In this document: positions 43,319 to 52,142 of the stretch, piece by piece
How positions within the stretch are numbered: the stretch's first letter is position 1
Layout of the letters: every line of letters starts with the position of its first letter
DNA from: Streptomyces violaceusniger Tu 4113
GTDB lineage: Bacteria > Actinomycetota > Actinomycetes > Streptomycetales > Streptomycetaceae
Assembly (NCBI RefSeq): GCF_000147815.2
Contig: NC_015957.1
Span: forward strand, 5,022,001-5,086,000
Length of the DNA: 64,000 nucleotides
Direction: 5' to 3'
The notes under the pieces: generated by a model
The model's input: only the letters and a program-made list of their open reading frames with translations
What the model was told of the DNA's origin: nothing
Databases searched by the model: none
Translations under genes and position numbers: made by a program

Positions 43319-43729
43319 TTGCCGAGTGGTGTTGCCTGGTCTCCGGGGACCTCGAGTCGAAGGAGACCGGATGGCCCGCAGCGGTGCCGGCTCGTGCCGG
43401 CCCAGGGCAACAACCGTCGGGCGGCCATGGTCGTCAAGACTGCCTGAGCAGAACGTCCGGGCACGGCACGGCACGTGAGTTGACGCCGAACGTGAGGCTC
43501 CCCGGCTCCCCTCTCGGGGAGCCCCACCGTCCCTCCCTCGCGAGGCCACGGTCGAACAGACCTCGCGCCCCCACGACGGGACAGCTCACCGCCCCCTCGT
43601 ACCGGTGTCTGCCGCTCGCCCGACCCGCGCACTGCCATGGGCCGTGCGCCCACACATGCACCCCACCTGAGCCACGCATACGACAGCTCGGCGATCTCTT
43701 GATGGCCGTTTGACGAGCAGGAGAAAGCA
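43319..43729 (+). other. Long leader before the second P450 gene
   Basis: No gene is recognisable on either strand. At 43504-43523, GGCTCCCC-TCTC-GGGGAGCC forms a perfect 8-bp hairpin, possibly a terminator left from a lost gene or a leader structure. The last bases hold the ribosome site AGGAG for GTG 43730. Confidence 0.4.
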
Positions 43730-44995
43730 GTGACCAGTGCAGTGAACAACTCGACGAGTGGAACTCCCTCCGAGATTCCGGAGTACGACATCAGCAGGCC
43801 CGCGCGGTGCCCCCTCGACCCGGCACCGGCCATGCGGGCCCGGCAGGAAGAGGGCCCGCTGACGCGGATCCGACTGTGGGACGGCAGCACCGCATGGCTG
43901 GTGACCGGCTATGAGGCTCACCGGGAGGCGATGGCGAGTCTGCAGGTCAGCGCGGACCCCATGCGCCCCGGTTCGCCGAGACTCTCCGCCGGGGAGGCCG
44001 CGATGGCCGACGCCCTGAAACAGCAGGGCAAGAGCTCGATCGGCATGAGTTTCATCATGATGGACGATCCCGAGCACAACCGACTGCGGCGGATGGCGAC
44101 GTCGGCCTTCACCATCAAGCGCGTCGAGGCGATCCGCGTATCCACCCAGCGGCTCGTGGACGAGCTGATCGACAAGATGCTCGACGGCCCCAAGCCCGTC
44201 GACCTCGTCGAGGCGCTCGCGCTGCCGGTGCCGTCGCTGGTGATCTCCGAGCTGCTCGGCGTGCCCTATGACGACCACGACTTCTTCCAGACCAACAGCA
44301 AGGCCATCATCAACCGGCACACGTCCGGCGAAGACCGGCTCGCGGCACGGCAGGAGCTGATCAACTACCTGGACGAGCTGCTGGGCGAGAAGCTCACCAA
44401 GCCCGGTGAGGACCTGCTCTCCGGGCTCGCCGAGCGGATCAAGGCCGGCGAGCTGACCCGCGAAGAAGCCACCGAGATGGGGGTGCTGATGCTGTTCGCG
44501 GGGCACGAGACCACCGCGAACATGATCACGCTGGGCATCCTGACCCTGCTCCAGCACCCCGACCAGCTGGCCCTCCTGCGCGACACCGACGACCCGAAGC
44601 TGATCGCCTCCGCGGTCGACGAGCTGCTCCGCTGGATCACCATCACCCACGGCGGACTGCGGCGGGTGGCGCTGGAGGACATCGAGGTCGCCGGCCAGGT
44701 CATCCGCGCCGGCGAAGGCATCATCTCGGTCAACGAGACCGCGAACCGGGACCCTGCCGTCTTCGCCGACCCCGACCGCCTGGACATCACGCGCGACGCC
44801 CGCCGTCACGTGACCTTTGGATACGGCATCCACCAGTGCCTGGGACAGCCGCTGGCCCGTATGGAGCTGCAGGTCGTCTACCCCAGCCTCCTGCGGAGGA
44901 TCCCCACCCTGGCGCTCGCCGCGGACCTCGAGGACATCCCGTTCAAGGCCGACGGGTTCGTCTACGGGGCCTACGAGCTCCCCTTGACCTGGTGA
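43730..44995 (+). CDS. Cytochrome P450 (CYP105-like), second copy
   Basis: A 421-aa P450. The I-helix motif FAGHETTANM is near 255, and the heme loop FGYGIHQCLGQPLARME has its Cys near residue 369. It ends YELPLTW. It shares many segments with the P450 at 738 (RIRLWDG, FTIKRVEA, LGVPYDDHDFFQ, PFKADGFVYGAYELPLTW), so the two are paralogues. GTG 43730 follows AGGAG. It is first in an operon with a ferredoxin reductase (11 bp downstream), ALDH and ADH. A hydroxylated side chain would be oxidised further to aldehyde and acid by the downstream enzymes. No ferredoxin gene is present in the operon. Confidence 0.93.
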   Translation: MTSAVNNSTSGTPSEIPEYDISRPARCPLDPAPAMRARQEEGPLTRIRLWDGSTAWLVTGYEAHREAMASLQVSADPMRPGSPRLSAGEAAMADALKQQGKSSIGMSFIMMDDPEHNRLRRMATSAFTIKRVEAIRVSTQRLVDELIDKMLDGPKPVDLVEALALPVPSLVISELLGVPYDDHDFFQTNSKAIINRHTSGEDRLAARQELINYLDELLGEKLTKPGEDLLSGLAERIKAGELTREEATEMGVLMLFAGHETTANMITLGILTLLQHPDQLALLRDTDDPKLIASAVDELLRWITITHGGLRRVALEDIEVAGQVIRAGEGIISVNETANRDPAVFADPDRLDITRDARRHVTFGYGIHQCLGQPLARMELQVVYPSLLRRIPTLALAADLEDIPFKADGFVYGAYELPLTW

Positions 44996-45006
44996 GGTGC
45001 TTCTCC

Positions 45007-46204
45007 ATGCCCAGCGATGTGCTGATCGTAGGAGCCTCGGCCGCCGGACTGGCGACGGCCGAAGCCCTGCGCAACAAGGGATACGACGGCCGACTCACCC
45101 TCGTCGGCGACGAGGCGCATCTCCCGTACGACCGGCCGCCGTTGTCCAAGCAGGTCCTTTCCGGTGCCTGGCAGCCGGAGCGGGTGCGACTGCGCGACGA
45201 CCAGGCCATCGACAAGCTCGACGCGGACTTCCGTCTCGGCACCAGAGCGGTCGGGCTGGACTCCGCGGGGCGGAAGGTCCTGCTGGACGGCGGTGACCGC
45301 GTGGCGTTCGACGTCCTGGTGATCGCCACCGGGGTCACTCCACGCAGGCTGCCCGGCGACGACCTGGATGGCGTGCACGTCCTGCGCACGCTCGACGACG
45401 CCCTGGCACTGCGCGCCGAACTGCTGGACGGGGCGAAGGTGGTTGTGGTCGGCGCCGGGTTCCTCGGGGCCGAAGTGGCGGCGGTGGCCCGCACCATGGG
45501 CCTGGACGTCACGCTGGTCGACCCGTTGCCGGTCCCGATGCGCCGTCAGTTCGGCGACGGGATCGGCGAACTTGTCGGGCAGGGTGCACAGCGACCACGG
45601 AGTCGCCCTGCGCCTCGGTGTCGGCGTGGCCCGGTTCGTGGAGTCCGCCGGCCGCGTGACGGCCGTCGAACTGGCCGACGGCACGAAGCTCGACGCGGAC
45701 GCGGTCGTGGTCGGTGTGGGATCCACACCGACCACCCAGTGGCTGGCCGACTCCGGTCTGCTCCTCGGCAACGGCGTGGAGTGCGACGCCAGTTGCCAGG
45801 CCGTCCCCGGCATCTACGCCGCCGGGGACGTGGCGTCCTGGCACAACCCCCACTTCGACATGCGGATGCGTGTCGAACACCGCCTCAACGCCACCGAACA
45901 GGGCATGGCCGTGGCCGCGAACATCCTCGGCGAACAGCGACCCTTCGACCCAGTCCCGTACTTCTGGAGCGACCAGTACGACGCCCGTATCCAGGCGTTC
46001 GGCATCTTCCCCGCACACGCGGACGTGACGGTGATGCACGGCAGCACGGAGGACCGCAAGTTCGTCGCCGCCTACGGCCACCAGGGCAAGGTCGTCGGAG
46101 TGCTCGGCTGGAACAGCCACCGCGAGTTGCGCAAACTCCGTCAACTCGTCGTCGCCCACGCTCCCCACCCCGGCAAGACCACCTCAGGAAGGCAGGAGCC
46201 GTGA
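45007..46204 (+). pseudogene. Ferredoxin reductase (BphA4/rubredoxin-reductase type), frameshifted
   Basis: From ATG 45007 the frame encodes the FAD domain (DVLIVGASAAGLATAEALR; LPYDRPPLSKQVL) and the NAD domain (KVVVVGAGFLGAEVAAVAR) up to GDGIGELVG. One extra base near 45581 shifts the frame. The rest (RVHSDHGVALRLGVGVARF, YAAGDVASWHNPHF, PYFWSDQYDARIQAFG) continues in another frame to TGA 46202-46204. Removing the extra base gives a full ~400-aa reductase that would supply the P450 through a ferredoxin. It may be a sequencing error. The stop overlaps the ALDH start (GTGA), so the operon layout is otherwise normal. Confidence 0.85.
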
Positions 46205-47682
46205 AAGAACGTCTGATGTACCGCCGGGAGTTCTACATCGGAGGCGAGTGGGTCAAGCCCGCGGGCACCGAGGTGCTCAAGGTCGTCTCACCGTCGTCCG
46301 AAGAGGTCGTCGGTGAGGTTCCGGTCGCGACCGTCGCGGACATGGACCGCGCCGTGGCGGCTGCCCGTGCAGCCTTCGACGAGGGTCCGTGGCCCCGGAT
46401 GACCCCGGCCGAGCGAGCCAATGTGCTGGCCCGCGCAGCCGAGTTGCTCAGGGAGGGCAACCCCGAGATCGCCGGAGTGCTCGTCGAGGAGATGGGCGTG
46501 GCCGGCAGTCAGGCCCCCCTGCAGACCGGGACGATCGCCCCGGTGTTCGCCTACTACGCCGATCTGGTCCGCACCTATGAATTCGACCGCGTGGAGCGCT
46601 CCGGTGACCACGTGGGTCTGGTGGTCTCGGACCCGGTAGGCGTGGTCGGGGCGATCGTGCCCTGGAACGCCCCGGTGACGTTGGCCGCGTGGAAGGTGGC
46701 CCCGGCACTGGCGGCCGGCTGCACCGTGGTGCTGAAGCCGCCGCCCGAGTCACCGCTCAGCAACTACCTCCTCGCCGAGGCGCTGCACGAGGCGGGCGTG
46801 CCCGCCGGGGTGTTCAACGTCGTGCCCGGCGACCGTGAGGTGGGCGAACACCTCGTGACCCATCCCGGCACCGACAAGATCGCCTTCACCGGCTCGACCG
46901 CGGCCGGCAAGCGCATCATGAGCCTGTGCGGCAACCAGGTCAAGCGGGTCTCCCTCGAACTCGGCGGGAAGTCCGCGGCACTCGTCCTCGACGACGCCGA
47001 CGTGGAGACCATCACCGCCCACATGGTCCGCGCCAGCATGCACAACTCCGGTCAGGTGTGCGCCGCCGTCACCCGGATCCTGGTGCCCCGCAAGCGGTAT
47101 GCGGAGGCGCTCGAAGCGGGGGCGGCCATGGCGGCGAAGATCCCCGTGGGAGATCCGCACGATCCGTCGACCGTGGTGGGCCCCCTCGTCGCCGAGCGGC
47201 AGCGCGCCCGGGTGGAGGGCTACATCGGCCTGGCGGCCGAGGAGGGCTTCAAGGTCGTCGTCGGTGGCGGCCGCCCGAGCCATCTCCCCAGGGGGTGGTA
47301 CGTCGAGCCGACGATCCTCGGCGACGTGGACAACTCGATGCGGGTAGCGCAGGAGGAGATCTTCGGGCCGGTCGTGTCCCTGATTCCGCACGACGGCGAC
47401 GAGGACGCGGTCCGTATCGCCAACGACTCCAGGTACGGGCTGTTCAGCACGGTGTGGTCGGGCGACGACGCCCGGGGTATGGCGATCGCCCGGCGGCTGC
47501 GTACCGGAGGAACCGTGGTCAACGGCGGCATCCCCCCGCAGCCGTACGTGCCCTTCGGCGGGTTCAAGGAGTCGGGCCTCGGCCGTGAACTCGGCGTCGA
47601 GGGACTGCACCAGTACCTCGAACCCCACACCATCGGCGTGCCCGCCGCGTTCGCCGCGACCATGAAGGGAGAGGCGCGATGA
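46201..47682 (+). CDS. NAD(P)-dependent aldehyde dehydrogenase
   Basis: A 493-aa ALDH-superfamily enzyme. The catalytic Asn is in IVPWNAPVT (near 157), the general base E in SLELGGKSAALV (near 253) and the nucleophile Cys in NSGQVCAAVTR (near 287). EEIFGPVVSL and PFGGFKESGLGRELG follow near the end. GTG 46201 overlaps the reductase stop; an ATG six codons later is an alternative. It should oxidise the aldehyde formed after P450 hydroxylation and alcohol oxidation. It is coupled to the ADH gene by ATGA. Confidence 0.93.
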   Translation: MKERLMYRREFYIGGEWVKPAGTEVLKVVSPSSEEVVGEVPVATVADMDRAVAAARAAFDEGPWPRMTPAERANVLARAAELLREGNPEIAGVLVEEMGVAGSQAPLQTGTIAPVFAYYADLVRTYEFDRVERSGDHVGLVVSDPVGVVGAIVPWNAPVTLAAWKVAPALAAGCTVVLKPPPESPLSNYLLAEALHEAGVPAGVFNVVPGDREVGEHLVTHPGTDKIAFTGSTAAGKRIMSLCGNQVKRVSLELGGKSAALVLDDADVETITAHMVRASMHNSGQVCAAVTRILVPRKRYAEALEAGAAMAAKIPVGDPHDPSTVVGPLVAERQRARVEGYIGLAAEEGFKVVVGGGRPSHLPRGWYVEPTILGDVDNSMRVAQEEIFGPVVSLIPHDGDEDAVRIANDSRYGLFSTVWSGDDARGMAIARRLRTGGTVVNGGIPPQPYVPFGGFKESGLGRELGVEGLHQYLEPHTIGVPAAFAATMKGEAR

Positions 47683-48752
47683 AGGCCGCCGTGGCGTACG
47701 AGCCGAACGAGCCGCTGGTTCTTGAGGACTTGCCCACGCCGGCCATCGGGCCGCGGGACGTGCTGGTGAGAGTCGCGGCCAGCGGTATCTGCCACACCGA
47801 CCTGACCTCGATCAACCATCCCGGCCGGCCCGATGCCATGGTGCCCGGCCACGAGGCCTGCGGCACGGTCGAGGCCGTCGGCGCCGATGTACGCCGGGTG
47901 ACGGTCGGCGACCGCGTACTCGCCTCTGTCTCGCCCGCCTGCGGTCTGTGCTGGTGGTGCATCAATACGATGTCCCAGCACTGCGAGCGCAAAGCGCTGA
48001 GGTTCATACCCCGCTACGACCTGCCCGACGGGAAGAAGGCGTCGGCGCTGTGCGGCTGCGGCTCGTTCGCCGAGGCGATGGTCGTGGACGAGTCGACCAT
48101 CGTGCCCGTACGGACCGATCTGCCCGACGAGCAGCTCGCCCTCCTCGGCTGCGGTGTGACGACCGGCCTCGGCGCCGCCCTCAACACGGCAGCCGTCAAG
48201 CCCGGTTCGAGCGTGGCCGTCATCGGCTGCGGCGGCGTGGGCCAGTCGGTCATCCAGGGCGCGCGCATCGCCGGCGCGGCCGTCATCATCGCCATCGACC
48301 TGTCGGCCGACCGCCGCGAGGCGAGCCTGCGCGTGGGCGCCACGCACGGCATCGACCCTGCCGACGGGGACCCGGTCGAGCAAGTCCATGCCCTCACCGA
48401 CGGGCGCGGCGCGGACTACACCTTCGAGGCAGTCGGGCTGCCCGGGCTCCTGGTGCAGGCATTCGACATGGCGAGGCTGGAGGGCACGGTCACCTACATC
48501 GGGATGCCTGCCGGGCCGGACGCAAAACTGACCATCCCGGCGCAGTCCGCGATCTTCACTGGCAAGCGGATCCAGGGCTCCGTCGTCGGCGGTTCCCAGA
48601 TTCTGCGGGACTTCCCCCGCTTCATCCGCCTTGGGGAGACCGGCCAGTTGGACCTCGGCGGGCTGGTGTCCCGCCGGATCACGCTCGACGAGGTCAACGA
48701 GGGCCTCCAACTGCTCGAACGAGGGGAGGGCGTCCGCACCGTGATCGTGTAG
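47679..48752 (+). CDS. Zinc-dependent alcohol dehydrogenase (class III-like)
   Basis: A 357-aa MDR enzyme with full zinc ligation. The catalytic zinc site is C38 and H58-E59 (GICHTD; VPGHEACG). The structural zinc site is C88, C91, C94 and C102 (SPACGLCWWCINTMSQHC). The cofactor domain has VAVIGCGGVGQSVIQGARIAG. It would oxidise the alcohol product of the P450 to an aldehyde for the ALDH upstream. Last of the P450-reductase-ALDH-ADH operon, it is followed 73 bp later by an MFS gene that may belong to the same transcript. Confidence 0.92.
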   Translation: MKAAVAYEPNEPLVLEDLPTPAIGPRDVLVRVAASGICHTDLTSINHPGRPDAMVPGHEACGTVEAVGADVRRVTVGDRVLASVSPACGLCWWCINTMSQHCERKALRFIPRYDLPDGKKASALCGCGSFAEAMVVDESTIVPVRTDLPDEQLALLGCGVTTGLGAALNTAAVKPGSSVAVIGCGGVGQSVIQGARIAGAAVIIAIDLSADRREASLRVGATHGIDPADGDPVEQVHALTDGRGADYTFEAVGLPGLLVQAFDMARLEGTVTYIGMPAGPDAKLTIPAQSAIFTGKRIQGSVVGGSQILRDFPRFIRLGETGQLDLGGLVSRRITLDEVNEGLQLLERGEGVRTVIV

Positions 48753-48825
48753 CCATGGACCGCCGCCGGTCCGATGATTCCGATTCCGCCCTCCCGAGTC
48801 CGACACTTCCTGGAGTCTCCACGCG

Positions 48826-50385
48826 ATGAGCACAGCCGCAGTCAATGAGTCCGGCACCGCAGACGCACAGCCCAAGGCCCAACGACAGGTCCTCGTGGCC
48901 CTCAGCGGCTTGCTCATCGCGCTCTTCGTCGCGACCCTCAGCAGTACGGTCGTCTCGACCGCGCTGCCCAAGATGATCGGTGCGCTGCACGGCTCGCAGA
49001 CGCAGTACACCTGGATCGTCACCGCGACCCTGCTCACCACCACGGCCACGACCCCGATCTGGGGCAAGCTGGCTGATCTGTTCAGCAAGAAGACCCTCGT
49101 ACAAATAGCCGTGGTCGTCTTCGTCGTCGGCTCGGTGGCCGCCGGGGTGAGCCAGTCCGCCGGGCAGCTCATCGCCTCCCGCGCGCTCCAGGGAGTGGGC
49201 GTCGGCGGCGTCCAGTCGCTCGTCCAGATCGTCATCGCCGCGATGATCCCGCCCCGCGAACGCGGCCGGTACAGCGGTTACCTCAGCAGCGTCACCGCAC
49301 TGTCCACCATCGGTGGTCCGCTGCTCGGCGGCTTCATCGTCGACACCTCCTGGCTGGGCTGGCGGTGGTGCTTCCTCATCAGCCTCCCGGTCGCCGTTGC
49401 CGCGCTGATCCTGCTCCAGCGGACGCTGCGCCTTCCGGTCATCCGACGCGACAACGTGAAGATCGACTATCTGGGCGCGACCCTGATCACCTCGGGTGTC
49501 AGCGTGCTGCTCATCTGGATCTCATTCGTCGACAGCTCGTTCGCCTGGGGTTCCTGGCAGACCGCCGCCATGGTCGGCGGGGGACTGGTCCTGTTGGCCG
49601 TCGCCCTGTGGGTCGAGACGCGCGCCGCCGAGCCCGTCGTGCCGCTGCGCATCATCAAGCAGCGCACCACCGTACTGGCGATCCTCGGAAGCCTCGCCGC
49701 CGGCACGGCCATGTTCGCCGCCTCGGTCTATCTCAGCCAGTACTTCCAGGTCAGTCGCGGTTACACCGCCACCGAGGCGGGCCTGCTGACCATTCCGATG
49801 ATGGGCGGCATCCTTGTCTCCTCCATCCTCGCGGGCCGAATGCTCAGTAGGACGGGCAAGCTCAAGCCTTTCGTCATCGTCGGCTCCATCCTGCTTACGC
49901 TCGGGTTCGCCGGACTCGGCACCATCGACCACACGACGTCATTGGTCTTCATGAGCGTGGCGATGCTGTTCATCGGCACCGGCGTGGGCATGACCATGCA
50001 AAACTTCGTGCTCGTCGTACAGAACTCCGTCCCGCTGAAGGACATCGGTACGGCCAGCACCACGGTCACCTTCTTCCGCTCTCTGGGCGGCACGTTCGGC
50101 GTCACGGTTCTGGGCGCCGTCCTGGCCCGCCAGGTCTCCAACGGCGTTGCGCAGGATCACGAGCCCGCCGCCGTCGCCTATGGCGATGCGGCCGGAACCA
50201 TCTTCCTCATCTGCGCCGCTGTCGCCGCCCTCGGCATCGTCGCGGCGGTCCTGCTGAAGCCGGTCGTCCTGCGGACCAGCCTGGACACGTCCGAAGCCAC
50301 TCGACCGGCCGCCGCCGATACTCCTTCATCGGGCGCCGCGTCCGAAGCGGAAGAGACGGGCGGGGCGCCCCGCGACGGCCGCTGA
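48826..50385 (+). CDS. MFS drug-type transporter (DHA2, 14 transmembrane segments)
   Basis: A 519-aa membrane protein. The N-terminal half has GLLIALFVATLSSTVVSTALP, WGKLADLFSKKTL and SRALQGVGVGGVQSL. The C-terminal half has GTGVGMTMQNFVLVVQNSVP, typical of DHA2 pumps. The C-terminal ~45 residues are hydrophilic. ATG 48826 follows GGAG at a workable distance. It lies downstream of the P450 operon and probably moves the substrate or a toxic intermediate. Confidence 0.9.
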   Translation: MSTAAVNESGTADAQPKAQRQVLVALSGLLIALFVATLSSTVVSTALPKMIGALHGSQTQYTWIVTATLLTTTATTPIWGKLADLFSKKTLVQIAVVVFVVGSVAAGVSQSAGQLIASRALQGVGVGGVQSLVQIVIAAMIPPRERGRYSGYLSSVTALSTIGGPLLGGFIVDTSWLGWRWCFLISLPVAVAALILLQRTLRLPVIRRDNVKIDYLGATLITSGVSVLLIWISFVDSSFAWGSWQTAAMVGGGLVLLAVALWVETRAAEPVVPLRIIKQRTTVLAILGSLAAGTAMFAASVYLSQYFQVSRGYTATEAGLLTIPMMGGILVSSILAGRMLSRTGKLKPFVIVGSILLTLGFAGLGTIDHTTSLVFMSVAMLFIGTGVGMTMQNFVLVVQNSVPLKDIGTASTTVTFFRSLGGTFGVTVLGAVLARQVSNGVAQDHEPAAVAYGDAAGTIFLICAAVAALGIVAAVLLKPVVLRTSLDTSEATRPAAADTPSSGAASEAEETGGAPRDGR

Positions 50386-50531
50386 TCGACCCGCCCGTAC
50401 GCCAGGTCGGGGGCGTCGAGCTCGGATTCCTCGATGGCGGAGACCCACTGGACGATCTGGCCCGGCACGGACAGGTGGTAGTTGCGGTCGGGGTGCGGCG
50501 ACCGTGGATCGAACCGGTTCGCATACGCCAC
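50386..50531 (-). other. Unrecognised gene remnant beside LacI operators
   Basis: On the minus strand a frame from GTG 50531 reads RFDPRSPHPDRNYHLSVPGQ followed by IVQWVSAIEESELDAPDL. It looks like real protein sequence, but I cannot name the family. It starts between the two left operators and then runs into the MFS gene end antisense. It could be the residue of a divergent LacI-controlled gene. Confidence 0.35.
50510..50521. promoter_or_regulatory. LacI operator 1
   Basis: CGAACCGGTTCG, the perfect 12-bp palindrome shared by all four sites upstream of the LacI gene. Confidence 0.75.
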
Positions 50532-50603
50532 AGGCGTCGCCTGACCTGCTGTCGTAAGGGAGTAGCTCCGGAAGGGGTGCTGCCGCTACCTACGCGTATC
50601 TGT

Positions 50604-50615
50604 CGAACCGGTTCG
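50604..50615. promoter_or_regulatory. LacI operator 2
   Basis: CGAACCGGTTCG. It is 94 bp from operator 1, close to nine helical turns, which could allow looping. Confidence 0.75.
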
Positions 50616-50852
50616 CCGGAGGCTAGCACCGGCGAACCGGGCCGGCAATACTCCCGAGGCGGCTCTCCTTCCTGGTGTGGATGGGCGTCGAGTGGGGCGT
50701 GGGCGGGCGAAAGGCCGATCTACCTGGTGAATAGGTACGTGGGAGCGGGTCGGTGGTACGTCGAGAACCTCGACCAGGGGATTCCGATGCGTTTCAGCGA
50801 GTGTGTGCAAGGCATTGACACCCGCGTGGTCAGCTCCTACGTTCCCCTTCAG

Positions 50853-50864
50853 CGAACCGGTTCG
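50853..50864. promoter_or_regulatory. LacI operator 3
   Basis: CGAACCGGTTCG, 140 bp before the LacI start codon. The bases between 50616 and 50852 hold no recognisable gene. Confidence 0.75.
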
Positions 50865-50932
50865 ACAACGGCTCGCCCCTCACTCGCACCTGCTGCGCCC
50901 AGACCGGTACGATCCCTCTCACTCGGGAGTGA

Positions 50933-50944
50933 CGAACCGGTTCG
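50933..50944. promoter_or_regulatory. LacI operator 4
   Basis: CGAACCGGTTCG, 59 bp before the LacI start codon. It is positioned to cover the promoter of the regulator-importer operon (autoregulation). Confidence 0.78.
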
Positions 50945-51003
50945 AAGACCTCGAAGATCTCGAAAGAGCTCGCAGAACTCGATGACCTCGGTGAAGGAGT
51001 CCC

Positions 51004-52041
51004 GTGAACATCGGTGAGATCGCGAAGCGGGCCGGTGTCTCACGGAGCACCGTGTCGTACGCACTGAGCCGCAAGCGCACGGTGTCGGACGAGACCCGCG
51101 CGAAGATCCAGCGCGTCATCGACGAGCTCGGCTACCGGCCCAACGCGAGCGCACGCGCCCTGGCCAACGGCCGGACCAACGCCATCGCGCTGGTCTTTCC
51201 CCCGGCAGGCGACCACTACACCGGAATGCAACTCGACTTCATCGGCAGCGTGGTGGAGGCCGCGGCCACCTTCGACTACGACGTGCTGCTCTCGCCGAGC
51301 GGTGTGGACAGCGACCGCTCGTTCCAGCGGCTGCTGGGTGAACGGCGCGTCGACGGCGCGATCCTGATGGAGATCAGGCTCCAGGACGATCGAGTCGACC
51401 ACCTCTTCACCGAGAACTTCCCTGCCGTCTGTATCGGCCGCACCGCGCGGCCGGAGGCAGACTGGTGGGTCGGTCTCGACCACACCGCGCTCGCGGCGGC
51501 CTGTGTCCAGCACCTCGCCGACCTGGGCCACCGCAAGGTCGCCTTCGTCAACCGGCCCGAACGGCTCCTGCGCGCCGGGTACGAGTCCGCGCACCGGGGG
51601 CTCGACGGCTTCACGAAGGCCGCCGCGGAGCGCGGGCTCAGCGTCCGCACGTACAACTGCGGGGACGACGCCTCCTCCGGCCAGGCGTGTGTGGAGCGGA
51701 TCCTGCACGACGATCCCGCCACCACAGCCCTCGTCACGCTGAACGAGGCCGCGCTGGGCGGTCTCTACCGGGGGCTGGCCCATGCGGGGCGCCATGTGCC
51801 GCGGGACTTCTCCGTCACCGGTGTTGCGGCCGCCCGATGGGCCGAGACAGTGACCCCGCAGCTCACGGCGGCCGATGTGCCCGCGTCGCAGATGGGGCGT
51901 CTGGCCGTCGAGCTGCTCGTCGAGCGGCTCGACCGTCCGGATGGGCCGCCTCGTCACCACCTGCTTGCTCCGTCGATCTCTCTGCGTGCCAGTACCGGGC
52001 CCGTCGGCACCGCCCCGTCGGTTCTTCGCCGGTCCGGCTGA
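51004..52041 (+). CDS. LacI-family transcriptional regulator
   Basis: A 345-aa LacI/GalR protein. The HTH is at the extreme N-terminus (IGEIAKRAGVSRSTVSYALS), followed by the hinge (YRPNASARALANG) and a periplasmic-binding-protein-like sugar domain. GTG 51004 follows AAGGAG. Four identical CGAACCGGTTCG sites lie upstream, so it regulates its own operon with the ABC importer, 101 bp downstream, and possibly the remnant to the left. The ligand is probably a mono- or oligosaccharide released by the glycosidases downstream. Confidence 0.94.
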   Translation: MNIGEIAKRAGVSRSTVSYALSRKRTVSDETRAKIQRVIDELGYRPNASARALANGRTNAIALVFPPAGDHYTGMQLDFIGSVVEAAATFDYDVLLSPSGVDSDRSFQRLLGERRVDGAILMEIRLQDDRVDHLFTENFPAVCIGRTARPEADWWVGLDHTALAAACVQHLADLGHRKVAFVNRPERLLRAGYESAHRGLDGFTKAAAERGLSVRTYNCGDDASSGQACVERILHDDPATTALVTLNEAALGGLYRGLAHAGRHVPRDFSVTGVAAARWAETVTPQLTAADVPASQMGRLAVELLVERLDRPDGPPRHHLLAPSISLRASTGPVGTAPSVLRRSG

Positions 52042-52142
52042 CCGACTGACCGACTGCCGAGCCCGCCCACCCGCTGCGTGCGCGCTGTTGGCATGCCCAT
52101 GTTCATCTCGCTGTCCGAAATGGCATCAAGAAGGACCACCTC

